A stretch of 64,000 nt of DNA from Priapulus caudatus (Eukaryota; Priapulida; Priapulimorpha; Priapulimorphida; Priapulidae), in assembly GCF_000485595.1 (NCBI RefSeq), contig NW_014577071.1, forward strand, positions 883,809-947,808, read 5' to 3'. The notes under the pieces were generated by a model. It had not been told where the DNA came from and ran no database searches. It was given only the letters and a program-made list of their open reading frames with translations. Both the position numbers and the translations under genes were made by a program. Positions 50,236 through 59,639 of this stretch are shown in pieces; the stretch's first letter is position 1; each line of letters opens with the position of its first letter.

Positions 50236-50880
50236 GAACTGTATGTAGATGTAGGCGCCTACGAGGCTACGTAAGTGACAGTAGATTGAGATGTGTGACT
50301 GTAAACTGAGTGTTACGTATGTGACTATAGACTGAGATGTAACAGTAGACTGAGATGCACGTGTGTGACAGTAGATTAAGATGTATGACTGTAAACTGAT
50401 ACACGTACGTGACTGTAGCCTAAGATGCACGTACGTAACTATAGACTGATATGCACGTATCATGTGACTGTACATTTGAGATGTTGCGTATGTGACTGTA
50501 GATTGAGATGTGCGTTATGTGCTGTAGGTTGAGATGCGCATATGTGACTGTAGTGAGATGGCGTATGTGACTGTAGATTGAGATGTGCGTATGTAACTGT
50601 AGATTGAGATGTGGTTGTAGCAGTATTCATATTATTTCATGCACTGCACCGACGCGCCATCTGTTATAAGCGCTGTACGTGAGTGAAAGAATCCAACATG
50701 GCAGCGCGCCCCTGTCAACATTGTAACTTCGTTCGTGCTTAATAAATCATCTTAACTACAACCAAGACTTGTCGAATACCATTACACGTATGTGACTGTA
50801 GATTAAGATGTGCGTATGTGGACTGTAGGTTGAATGTGCGTAGTGACTGTAGATTGAGATGTGCGTATGTGACTCAGACT
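50236..50880. repeat. ~26-bp degenerate minisatellite
   Basis: Repeated 'gactgtagattgagatgtgcgtatgt'-type units (written here in part: 'gactgtagattgagatg', spaced 20-30 bp) run from 50,236 to 50,615 and resume at 50,787-50,880. Adjacent units abut without unique spacers, so it is not a CRISPR-like array. Confidence 0.85.
50616..50786. mobile_element. Possible short solo LTR inside the minisatellite
   Basis: A 171-bp non-repetitive block starts TGTAGC and ends ATTACA (TG...CA with TGTA/TACA termini). It carries AATAAA near its 3' end (about 50,738) and interrupts the minisatellite. This is the layout of a solo LTR, possibly of a small TRIM-like retrotransposon. I could not find a clear target duplication, so the call is tentative. 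Confidence 0.4.
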
Positions 50881-51199
50881 GCATGTAGACCCAGACCGAG
50901 ATAGCTCCTGACTTGTTGGTTCTTATAATTAGTTCCTGACTAGGCCTAGGCCTACTTCTTTCTTCGGTGTCCGACATTAGGTTCTGCACGCGCACCAAAA
51001 CTGTGTAGGCCTACGGGTTTACTTTAGCTTTGACTTTGCATTGAAAAATATAGTGTCTTGTGTCATCTTATAATATTAGGTTTATATATAATATCTTATA
51101 TTTTTTTTAGGTTATTTATAAACTTTTATTTATTATTATTAGGTTTATTTATTAGGTTTATTTATAATATCTTATAATATTAGTCAATATATAACATTA

Positions 51200-51965
51200 T
51201 AGTGGATGATGTGTTTTACCAATGTATCCGTTCCTCAGAACTGTATAGCTCTGTGATACTCACATCTCTCAATGAGACAACTTTGACACTAAATAAAAAA
51301 AGTCATAAAGAAACTACCAGGTTTCTCCAAAACCTACACCAGTGCACACAAAGCCATCTCGCATAATGAAAACGAGACCAACAACTACCTCCATGGAATT
51401 CCTTCACTCTATTACCCCTACCGGCATGCCTCCATACCGCCTTATTTTAAAACCAAGAGCAATAATCATGCTATTACGCAACCTAGATATAACTAAAGGA
51501 CTCTGCAACTGCACCAGACTCTACATTAGGAACCTCCACGACTATATTCTAGATGCCGAAAATCTTCAATGGAAGCCAGTCTCACAAAGATCCTCATCCC
51601 GTATGTGTTTACTTGCCCATCCGACGCAAACCTTCCCTTCACACATACAGCGGATTCAATTTCCAATCAGACTTGCCTACTCTATGGATATAAACAAGTC
51701 CCAGAGCCAGACTTTCGACAAACTCGGACTCTACCCTCCAGCCCTTGTGTTCTCCCACGGCCAGCTATATGTTGCTTTTCATGTGCCAGAGGCTACTCCA
51801 ACACTACAATCAAGTGGACAAACACTTCATCACAACGGTCTTGTTCTACAAAACAGGACCCTCAGGCAAAATGTTCATTACAAGGAAATCTTTTACAGGA
51901 CTATGGTAGCACTACCCCATAACCGACCCAACTTTTTAATATCAAATCTACTACTACTACTGTAA
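51200..51965 (+). pseudogene. Helitron helicase C-terminal relic
   Basis: The frame at 51,342-51,965 contains ITPTGMPPYRL, IMLLRNLDITKGLCNCTRL, FPIRLAYSMDINKSQSQT and VFSHGQLYVAF. These are the order and spacing of the C-terminal part of PIF1-type (superfamily 1) helicases encoded by Helitron rolling-circle transposons. A preceding frame (about 51,240-51,370) gives TSLNETTLTLN and KLPGFSKTY, the expected upstream segment, joined only through frameshifts. Decay is visible: the usual GQ after INKSQ is SQ, and the Ser-Arg expected after YVAL in helicase motif VI is lost. The N-terminal Rep endonuclease part is absent. A non-functional transposon remnant. Confidence 0.85.
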
Positions 51966-51967
51966 CC

Positions 51968-52080
51968 CTGTTTAAATTTTGCTGTTTTTTATGGAATAAA
52001 CTGAAGGAATGTCTTCATTTTAGCTGGCTGTTTAAATTTTGCTGTTTTTATGGAGAAAACTGAAAGAATGTCTTCATGTC
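51968..52080. repeat. 60-bp direct repeat, two copies
   Basis: 'ctgtttaaattttgctgttt' starts at 51,968 and again at 52,028. The units agree over about 50 bp, immediately after the Helitron relic. Confidence 0.8.
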
Positions 52081-52321
52081 CGCAAATTTAAAAAGGGTAA
52101 CATTTAAATTTTTAGGAAATTTTACCAGAACCGCAAACAAAACAGCGGCAAATATTTGCCGGCTTACAATATGCCACAGTCGACTTTGGCCAAACATGCG
52201 GAGCACGGTTATTTGCTAGTATTAAGTATTCTACATGTGGTTTACCAATAGAAACCGATGACATACCTTGGCTTACTTGTACGCGATATCCACCATAGGC
52301 ACGCTGAAAGATTAGCACCCG

Positions 52322-52470
52322 ATTGGTTCCTTTTGATAAACGTGAATTTCGTGAAGCGTAATTTTTAACAGACTTTGGACGCATCAGGGTATATAAGAAT
52401 CCAGTGAACTGAGCGCGAACACTACCGCCGTATATATTACGGAACGCTTGGCTCGCTATATGATAGCGAT
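52322..52470 (+). promoter_or_regulatory. Promoter and 5'UTR of P450 copy F
   Basis: An inverted CCAAT box (ATTGG, 52,322-52,326), a TATA box 'tatataag' (52,390-52,397) and the conserved 'ccagtgaactg' lie in this order, with the ATG about 75 bp after the TATA box. Layout and sequence match copy G. Confidence 0.65.
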
Positions 52471-53990
52471 ATGGATCTCCTCGCTTTGCTAGGCGGGTTA
52501 CTTAACAGGAACACTCTTGCTTTGCTAGCAAGTCTTCTAGTGATTATTGTAATTCGCTATCTGGTGTTGAGACCACGAAACTGGCACCCGGGCCATGTGG
52601 CATACCGATATTTGGCTACCTCCTATCCTTATTTAGGACCGGTTATCCATGGGATATCATTTTCAAGAAAGAGAGAAAATATGGCGACATTTGGAGTATG
52701 TATCTTGGATCACAACTGGTTGTTGTGCTGCATAACTGGAAGTTGGCGAAAGAAGCGCTGATAGACCAAGCAGATCATACGTCTTTCAGATCTATTCAGC
52801 ATGGCTTAAAAGTTGCAACTGAAGGAGGCCCGGGGTTTAGTTCACGCTAACGGCCGACAATGGAAGGACATCGGAGATTCTTGTGAAATCACTGAGGGGA
52901 TTTGGTGTTGGAACAAGTCTATCGAAGAAGAGAATTATGGAAGAAGTAGATTATCTAACAACGCAGATGGCGGCGCAAACAAGGCAAGCCCTTCGGTCAT
53001 TTCAACTACTTGCACTTGTGGTGTCTCGAATATTATTCTTCACGTAGTTTTTGGAAAACGATATTGACCTGGGATAACAAGGAATTGAATGTACTTATTC
53101 GAGCGTTACATGGTATGTTTCATGACCTAGAAGGTTTTGTGAACCACTGATTTACGTACCATGGTTAAGACATTTACCATTTATTCGGACGAAATATACC
53201 GAAATGGTTAACATATGGCGACTGTTATAAACTGGAGTAAGAAGCAAATAGCTGACATCGTTCCACATATGATCCAAAATGCATTGCGGGATGTCGTCGA
53301 TGACTATATCAGAGAACAAAAGGAACAGTTCAAGTTGCGCTTGGAGAAGAAAAGTACATTTACTGAGAGCCAGTTCGCAAAAAAACCCTGTCTGATCTTA
53401 TTATTGCTGGCATCGAGACCTTCAGCACCACCTTTGACTGGTTCGCATTCTACATGGCTATGTGTCCCGATGTTCAGAGCAAGGTGCGTACAGAGATTGA
53501 TGAGGTAATCGGGACAAGGCTGCCAACTTACGAAGATCGTCTGAAGATGCCCTACACAGAGGCTACCTGTATGGAGCTGCAGAGGATCGGAAATATTGGC
53601 ATGGCCTTGTTCATCCGTACGGTCACCAACGATGTTGAACTTAATGGTTACAATATTCCGGCAGGGTCTGCTCTGAGAGTCAATATGTACACTATGCAGA
53701 TTGATGAAGAATATTGGAAGAACCCCGATGAGCTTAATCCGGACAGATTTCTAGATGGTAGCTGTAAGGTTATGGTGAAACCGGACTCGTTTATGCCATT
53801 TTCGTTGGGTCGCAGAAACTGCATCGGCGAATCACTAGGTAAAATGGAACTATTCTTGTTCCTAACGTCCATCTTACAAAAATTCGAACTTACGTTTCCG
53901 AAAGGTGCCCCGCTACCAACCACGGAGCACATATGTCGCGGTATTACTATGTCTCCGAAACCTTATGAGATATGCGCAACACAGAGATAG
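52471..53990 (+). pseudogene. P450 copy F, frameshifted in its first two thirds
   Basis: Begins MDLLALLGGLL with the same promoter as copy G. A base is lost in the proline hinge ('aaactggcacccggg'; copy G has 'aaacctgccacccggg'). Roughly ten more one-base gains and losses follow up to about 53,390, many in doublets or short runs. From 53,454 the frame is clean for 178 codons, with the K-helix MELQR, PDRF, the heme loop FSLGRRNCIG, MELFLFL and the family end ICATQR. There is no nonsense codon independent of the indels that I could find. It may therefore be a functional gene with consensus errors, or a recent pseudogene. Confidence 0.85.
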
Positions 53991-54567
53991 TTTCATAACC
54001 AATCCATATATTCAAATATGTGTTAGAATTACGACTATTGCGTTGTTCAACGCTATATGATGAATTTGCAGATTAGCAAGAAACTGATTGGTTATAATAT
54101 TGATCGAGGGCGGAATCAAGCGGTTCTTGAATTAAAACATTAATATTTGGCTTTCATCGGACTAATATAGAAATAGTGCGCGCATAATAATTAAATGTCA
54201 AGCATTACTCAGGTAGGTTAGCATGTTTTAGCTGTTAAAATTCCTGTTTCTTGTGTTATTTGTTAGTTTGTATTTGTTATTTGTAGCCAAGTAGCTTAAT
54301 TATTAAGTCAGTTACTGTGATAAATTAACCTAATAGCCTGTCGTTTAACTGCGATTACAATATTAATGTGTCCAATGCTGATAATATTCCATTGCTATCT
54401 AGCATTCATCCTTTAGTGAATCGATTTAGAAAGTCCAAAAACGTATATATATAAGACACTCAAGAAACATTTTCCATTACATGAGGAATAATTTGATAGA
54501 AGAATAACATATACATATATGAAATACTTTGCGGTGATACTTGTCGGTAACATAATCATAATTTAAG
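53991..54567. other. Downstream flank of P450 copy F
   Basis: One 127-bp downstream repeat unit (54,017-54,145), then sequence collinear with 58,320-58,720 downstream of copy G. No gene. Confidence 0.7.
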
Positions 54568-55173
54568 GATACACTCAAGGTTTTGTGCGACATTTTATTG
54601 ATTTTTAATTCTCATTCTATTCGATGGCTGACACTAGGTGCCAACTCGGTACATGCTTATTTCTCCATATATCGATGCATGTGAACTTTGAGAGCATTTT
54701 CATTGTTCGCGTACGTGAGTAGTGAAGTAGTGTGTGGTAATGAAAAATGTCAGTAGATGTTTCACATACGTTTACCCATTTCACACACAGGCGGTCGGTC
54801 ATTGTGAAAAGTAGAAAAACGTTGATTTCTCTGCTTTGATTTCTACGGGAGTAGCCGATGTAGGAATGGATGTTTCTATGTCATCACAACTTGGAAGAAT
54901 TCAATTTTACACTTTCATTTTTCATATAATATGAGGTATGGTAAATATGAGACTTGACGAAAAATTCTGCCGCGCGATTTTGGTGCATATTGTGCTTAAC
55001 TTGTGGCCGAAATTCTGCTTTCACACTCTTTGTGGTAACTATAAGAAATATCCGAAATGCCATTTTTACATAAAAATTAAAAATGTGTATTGTCACATAA
55101 TTAAGTGGTAAACATTTCATGTAATGTTTAGGCTTGAGCCTTAGTGCTTGAGCATGCTTGCTTAAGTGTATCA
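54568..55173. mobile_element. MITE-like insertion with TTAA(G) target duplication
   Basis: A 606-bp block is flanked by TTAAG on both sides (54,563-54,567 and 55,174-55,178). The paralogous flank of copy G has a single 'atttaagaagac' (TTAAG at 58,718-58,722), the empty site. The ends are short inverted repeats ('gatacactcaag' left; 'gatacacttaag' read inward from the right). The interior is non-coding. A TTAA target is characteristic of piggyBac and Kolobok elements, so this is probably a non-autonomous member of one of them. Confidence 0.8.
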
Positions 55174-56357
55174 TTAAGAAGACGTTACGTAATTATCTTC
55201 ATATTTATACGTAATTAGATATTGCCTTGATCTCTGCGGTATTTATCGTGCTTAATTAAATGTCTTATCAAAAAAAAAAAATTCACATCGGATGAGAATT
55301 CCTTGTATAATGGTTTATGCACCCTATTTTCGTACTTATTTTTTATTTCATAACAGCTGACCTCTGACAGAATCGGTTTTCACGGCACGCATAACTTCTC
55401 TTCGTTGATTTGGTCATATCGGCGGGCCAAACTCTCGCTCCGTCTACACAACGATTATACGCAACTGTGAACTAAAATGTAAAACGTTAATTTACCTTTG
55501 CCCCGGGCTGCATTAAATACCCACTCGTCAAGAACGTGAGCAAGATAGGCGGGACGTTTTCTCGAGGCCCCGTCCGTGCAGCTCCGGACTTGCTGTGTGT
55601 GTTTAAGACGATATAAATATGTTGACTTATACGTGCAAAGAAACATAAACAGATTTATCAGCTAATGGGGCGGTTATTAAAAGTATAACGTCTAGCTTAA
55701 TAGACAGAATGTAGACGAAATAGTTCGATAGCGGACCTCACTAATTATCAACTCTTAGGAAACGATCGTGCACCCTGTCATGTTGATAATGGCACATGGG
55801 CGTATGGAAATGTGCAGGAGCCATCCATTGTATTTGCAATTGTATTTGCAATTGCATAGTAAGCGATTGCACAATTTGTGCTACAGGTAGTGGCAGATAT
55901 ATCTGGTATATATATATATATATATATATAGTATCTGAGATCGCTATACAGTTCAGTTGGTTCGATTTCATAGCAGCCAGCGGAATGAAATATCATTGTA
56001 TAATACTACCTATAATATGCCATTATCGGCGCAAACTCGTGCTAAATAATAAAATAGTTATAAATAACATGCTAACGACACCTTGTGGTGAGTTAGAGAG
56101 CATATATCAATGCATACATTCAGAGCCAAAACAAGGTCGTGACCTCATTGGAGCAGGTGGAAAGCGACCACCCGCCTAGAGTTTTGAAGAGAAGTAATAA
56201 ACACGCTTAGGTGTATTAAACGTAAATAACCTTACATATTACATATATTAGGTATTCTACATGTGGTTTACCAATAGAACCCAATGACACGCCTTGGCTT
56301 ACTTGTACACTATATCCAACCATAGGCACTTCCTGTTAAGCTGAAAGATGAGCACCG
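55174..56357. other. Spacer between P450 copies F and G
   Basis: The first ~200 bp are still collinear with the copy G downstream flank. 55,436-55,550 and 55,905-56,151 match the region after copy E. A (TA)n run lies at 55,905-55,930. No gene. Confidence 0.6.
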
Positions 56358-56524
56358 ATTGGTTCCTTTTGATAAGCGTGATTTACGTTTTTTCATCAGA
56401 CTTCGGACGCATCAATGGTCTATAAATATCCAGTGAACTGCGCTCAAACGGGTCGCAGTATCGCCGGACTACACACTACCGACGTATATATTACGGAACG
56501 CTTGGCTCGCCATATGATAGCAAT
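56358..56524 (+). promoter_or_regulatory. Promoter and 5'UTR of P450 copy G
   Basis: Inverted CCAAT box (ATTGG, 56,358-56,362), TATA box 'tataaata' (56,421-56,428) and the conserved 'ccagtgaactgcgc' (56,430-56,443). A start site about 30 bp after the TATA box would leave a 5'UTR of roughly 70 bp with no upstream ATG apart from a short one near the end. A second AT run ('tatatatta', about 40 bp before the ATG) is also conserved. Confidence 0.65.
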
Positions 56525-58042
56525 ATGGATCTCCTCGCTTCGTTAAGTGGGTTACTTAACACGAACACTCTTGCTTTGCTAGCAAGTCTTCTAGTGATTA
56601 TTGTAATTCGCTATCTGGTGGTGAGACCACGAAACCTGCCACCCGGGCCATGTGGCATACCGATATTTGGCTACCTCCTATCCTTATTTAGGACCGGTTA
56701 TCCATGGGATATCATTTTCAAGAAAAGAGAGAAATATGGCGACATTTGGAGCATGTATCTTGGATCACAACTGGTTGTTGTGCTGCATAACTGGAAGTTG
56801 GTAAAAGAAGCGCTGGTAGACCAAGGAGATCATACGTCCTACAGAGCTATTATGCATGGCTTAAATGTTGCAACCGACGGAGGCCGGGGTATAGTTCACT
56901 CTAACGGCCGACAATGGAAGGAACATCGGAGATTCTTGCTGAAATCACTGAGGGGATTTGGTGTTGGAACAAAGTCTATCGAAGAGAGAATTATGGAAGA
57001 AGTAGATTATCTAACAACGCAGATGGCGAAGCAACAAGGCAAGCCCTTCAGCATTTCCAACTACTTGCACTTGGTGTCTACGAATATTATTCTTCACGTA
57101 GTTTTTGGAAAACGATTTGACCTGGATAACAAGGAATTGAATGTACTTCTTCGAGCGTTACATGGTATGTTTCATGACCTAGAAGGTTTTGTGAACCCAC
57201 TGATTTACGTACCATGGTTAAGACATTTACCATTTATTCGGACGAAATATACCGAAATGGTTAACCATATGACGACTGTTGTAAACTGGAGTAAGAAGCA
57301 AATAGCTGAACATCGTTCCACATATGATCCAAAATGCATGCGGGATGTCGTCGATGACTATATCAGAGAACAAAAGGAACAGTTCAAGTTGCTTGGAGAA
57401 GAAAGTACATTTACTGAGAGCCAGTTCGCAAAAACCCTGACTGATCTTATTGTTGCTGGCATCGAGACCTTCAGCACCACCTTTGACTGGTTCGCATTCT
57501 ACATGGCTATGTGTCCCGATGTTCAGAGCAAGGTGCGTGCAGAGATTGATGAGGTAATCGGGACAAGTAGGCTGCCAACTTACGAAGATCGTCTGAAGAT
57601 GCCCTACACAGAGGCTACATGTATGGAGCTGCAGAGGATTGGGAATATTGCCATGTCCCTGTTCCTCCGAACGGTCACCAAAGATATTGAACTTGAAGGA
57701 TACAACATTCCGGCAGGGTCGGCTCTGATAGTCAATCTGTACACTATGCAGATTGATGAAGGATATTGGAAGAACCCCGATGAGCTTAATCCGGACAGAT
57801 TTATTGATGGTAGCGGTAAGGTCATCGTGAAACCAGACTCGTTTATGCCATTTTCGTTGGGTCGCAGAAACTGCATCGGCGAATCACTAGGTAAAATGGA
57901 ACTATTCTTGTTTCTAACGTCCATCCTACAAAAATTCGAACTTACGTTTCCGAAAGGTGCCCCGCTACCAACCACGGAGCACATATGTCGCGGTATTACT
58001 ATGGCTCCGAAACCTTATGAGATATGCGCAACACAGAGATAG
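56525..58042 (+). CDS. Cytochrome P450, CYP2 clan, single exon (copy G)
   Basis: Microsomal P450 monooxygenase: it uses O2 and electrons from NADPH-P450 reductase to oxidise a lipophilic substrate at the ER membrane (family knowledge; substrate unknown). The 505-aa frame is complete and of usual family length. Visible elements: hydrophobic anchor (about residues 15-33), hinge PPGP (39-42), C-helix W131/R135 (WKEHR), I-helix AGIET (311-315), K-helix E368/R371, PDRF (422-426) and heme loop FSLGRRNCIG with ligand Cys450. The start was chosen because the membrane anchor begins there and a TATA/CCAAT promoter lies upstream. Lack of introns is unusual beside vertebrate CYP2 genes, which have about nine exons. 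It is the only intact member of the seven copies here, so it is the probable functional gene. The exact CYP family number cannot be assigned by eye. Confidence 0.95.
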   Translation: MDLLASLSGLLNTNTLALLASLLVIIVIRYLVVRPRNLPPGPCGIPIFGYLLSLFRTGYPWDIIFKKREKYGDIWSMYLGSQLVVVLHNWKLVKEALVDQGDHTSYRAIMHGLNVATDGGRGIVHSNGRQWKEHRRFLLKSLRGFGVGTKSIEERIMEEVDYLTTQMAKQQGKPFSISNYLHLVSTNIILHVVFGKRFDLDNKELNVLLRALHGMFHDLEGFVNPLIYVPWLRHLPFIRTKYTEMVNHMTTVVNWSKKQIAEHRSTYDPKCMRDVVDDYIREQKEQFKLLGEESTFTESQFAKTLTDLIVAGIETFSTTFDWFAFYMAMCPDVQSKVRAEIDEVIGTSRLPTYEDRLKMPYTEATCMELQRIGNIAMSLFLRTVTKDIELEGYNIPAGSALIVNLYTMQIDEGYWKNPDELNPDRFIDGSGKVIVKPDSFMPFSLGRRNCIGESLGKMELFLFLTSILQKFELTFPKGAPLPTTEHICRGITMAPKPYEICATQR

Positions 58043-58070
58043 TTTCATAACCAATCCATATATGCAAATA

Positions 58071-58330
58071 TGTGTTAGAATTACGACTACTGCGTTGTTC
58101 AATATTATATGTTGAATTTGCAGATTAGCAAGAAACTGATTTGTTATAATATTGATCGAGGGCGGAATCAAGTGTTTCTCGAATTAAAACAGTTATATGT
58201 GTTAGAAATACGACTATTGAGTTGTTCAATAATATATGCTGAATTCGCAAGTTAGCAAGTTATATTACTGATTGGATATAATATTGATCGAGGGCGGAAT
58301 CAAGTGTTTTTTGAATTAAAACATTAATAT
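58071..58330. repeat. 127-bp P450 downstream repeat, ~2 copies
   Basis: Units start at 58,071 and 58,198. A possible ATTAAA polyadenylation signal (58,183-58,188) lies in the first unit, about 140 bp after the stop codon of copy G. Confidence 0.85.
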
Positions 58331-58956
58331 TTGGCTTTCATCGGGTTTAATGAAAAAATAGTGAGCGCATAATAATTAATTGTTAAGCAGTAATCAGATT
58401 AATTGTTAGGATTCTTGTGCCTCACGTTATTTGTTGACTTCAAGGTAGTTCAATTTTTAGATAAATTATTTTGATAAATTTACCCAATTAAATGTCATTT
58501 AATTAATACATATTTATATCAATTACAATATTTGGAAGTGTGTCTAATGCTGGTAGTATTCCATCGTTATCTAGAAGTAGTGATTAGTGGATCGCGTTAG
58601 AAACTCTAAAAGCGTAGACATATAAGACACTGAATTAACATATTGCAATACTTGAGGAATGATTTGATCGACGGATATACTTAATATATAAATATACGAA
58701 ATACTAATAATGATAATTTAAGAAGACATTACTCATCTTTATACGTAATTAGATATTGCCTCGATCTGGGTGGTATTAAATGTACCTAATTAAATGACTT
58801 GTCGAAATTAAATAACTTTGCATTCTCCAGATGAGTATTCCATTGAGTATAGTTGAGGCATCTTATTTTCGTACTCATCTTCATTTCGTAACATTTCTGA
58901 CAGAATCGGTTTCATGAAAGAAAGGAGATGGAACGCACTAATGCAATGTTTTGATT
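58331..58956. other. Downstream flank of P450 copy G
   Basis: Collinear with the flank of copy F until about 58,915. No gene. It ends at the TIR of the large transposon. Confidence 0.6.
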
Positions 58957-59244
58957 ATAGTCAAGTTCATTTCGTAATTTCGTAACTTTTTGGGGGATTT
59001 GGAAACCTATACATTTTCGGAATCTGTATAGTATAGGCAATCAGAAAACCAATGTTTACAATTTGCCGGAAGCATGCATGGCGGCCATCTTGGATTTTTA
59101 AAATGGCCGCCTTCAAAATGGGCGTTTCTCAATATCTCAGCATCCAGGTAGCCTAGAGTCATAATTTTAACGGCTAAACATACATTTTCAGGGGTGAGGA
59201 AGCCAGAGGTACAAAGTAAAATAAGCTAAACATAACCACAAAGC
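58957..59244 (+). repeat. Left terminal inverted repeat
   Basis: Pairs with 61,962-62,262. Contains subterminal 'gcggccatctt' and 'aaaatggccgcc' motifs, which recur in the right arm. Confidence 0.9.
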
Positions 59245-59639
59245 AGATTATCATATTTATTTTATTATAATAAATTTTCTAAATGGCTTAGAACTTCTAC
59301 ATGTAGCAAGTCAAACCTTTAGCATGTCTAGGCAGCTTCTTGCACAACTAAACTTCAATATCATGATAGCATGACAAAATAAGTGTGATATAGCAATATC
59401 TTTGATATATAGCAGAAACTTTACACATCATCATCATCACTGTCACTGGTCGGCAACATGTCATTCCTAGAGTCCTCATCATTCTGGCACTAAGTGCTGC
59501 ACTGGCAGAGGTCTGTGCATGATAAGTTATTGGACCTGCAAGAGCATCGAGATGTTAAACAGTCTGCTCTGCACTGGCATCTCACCATCTCAATGATGGC
59601 CTTGGGGCTGGGAGGACCTCAGTTGTGATTGGTTTCACA

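Noticed and set aside
50236-50880. CRISPR-like periodic repeat
   Set aside because: Units abut without unique spacers, and the context is a eukaryotic genome with transposons and TATA promoters.
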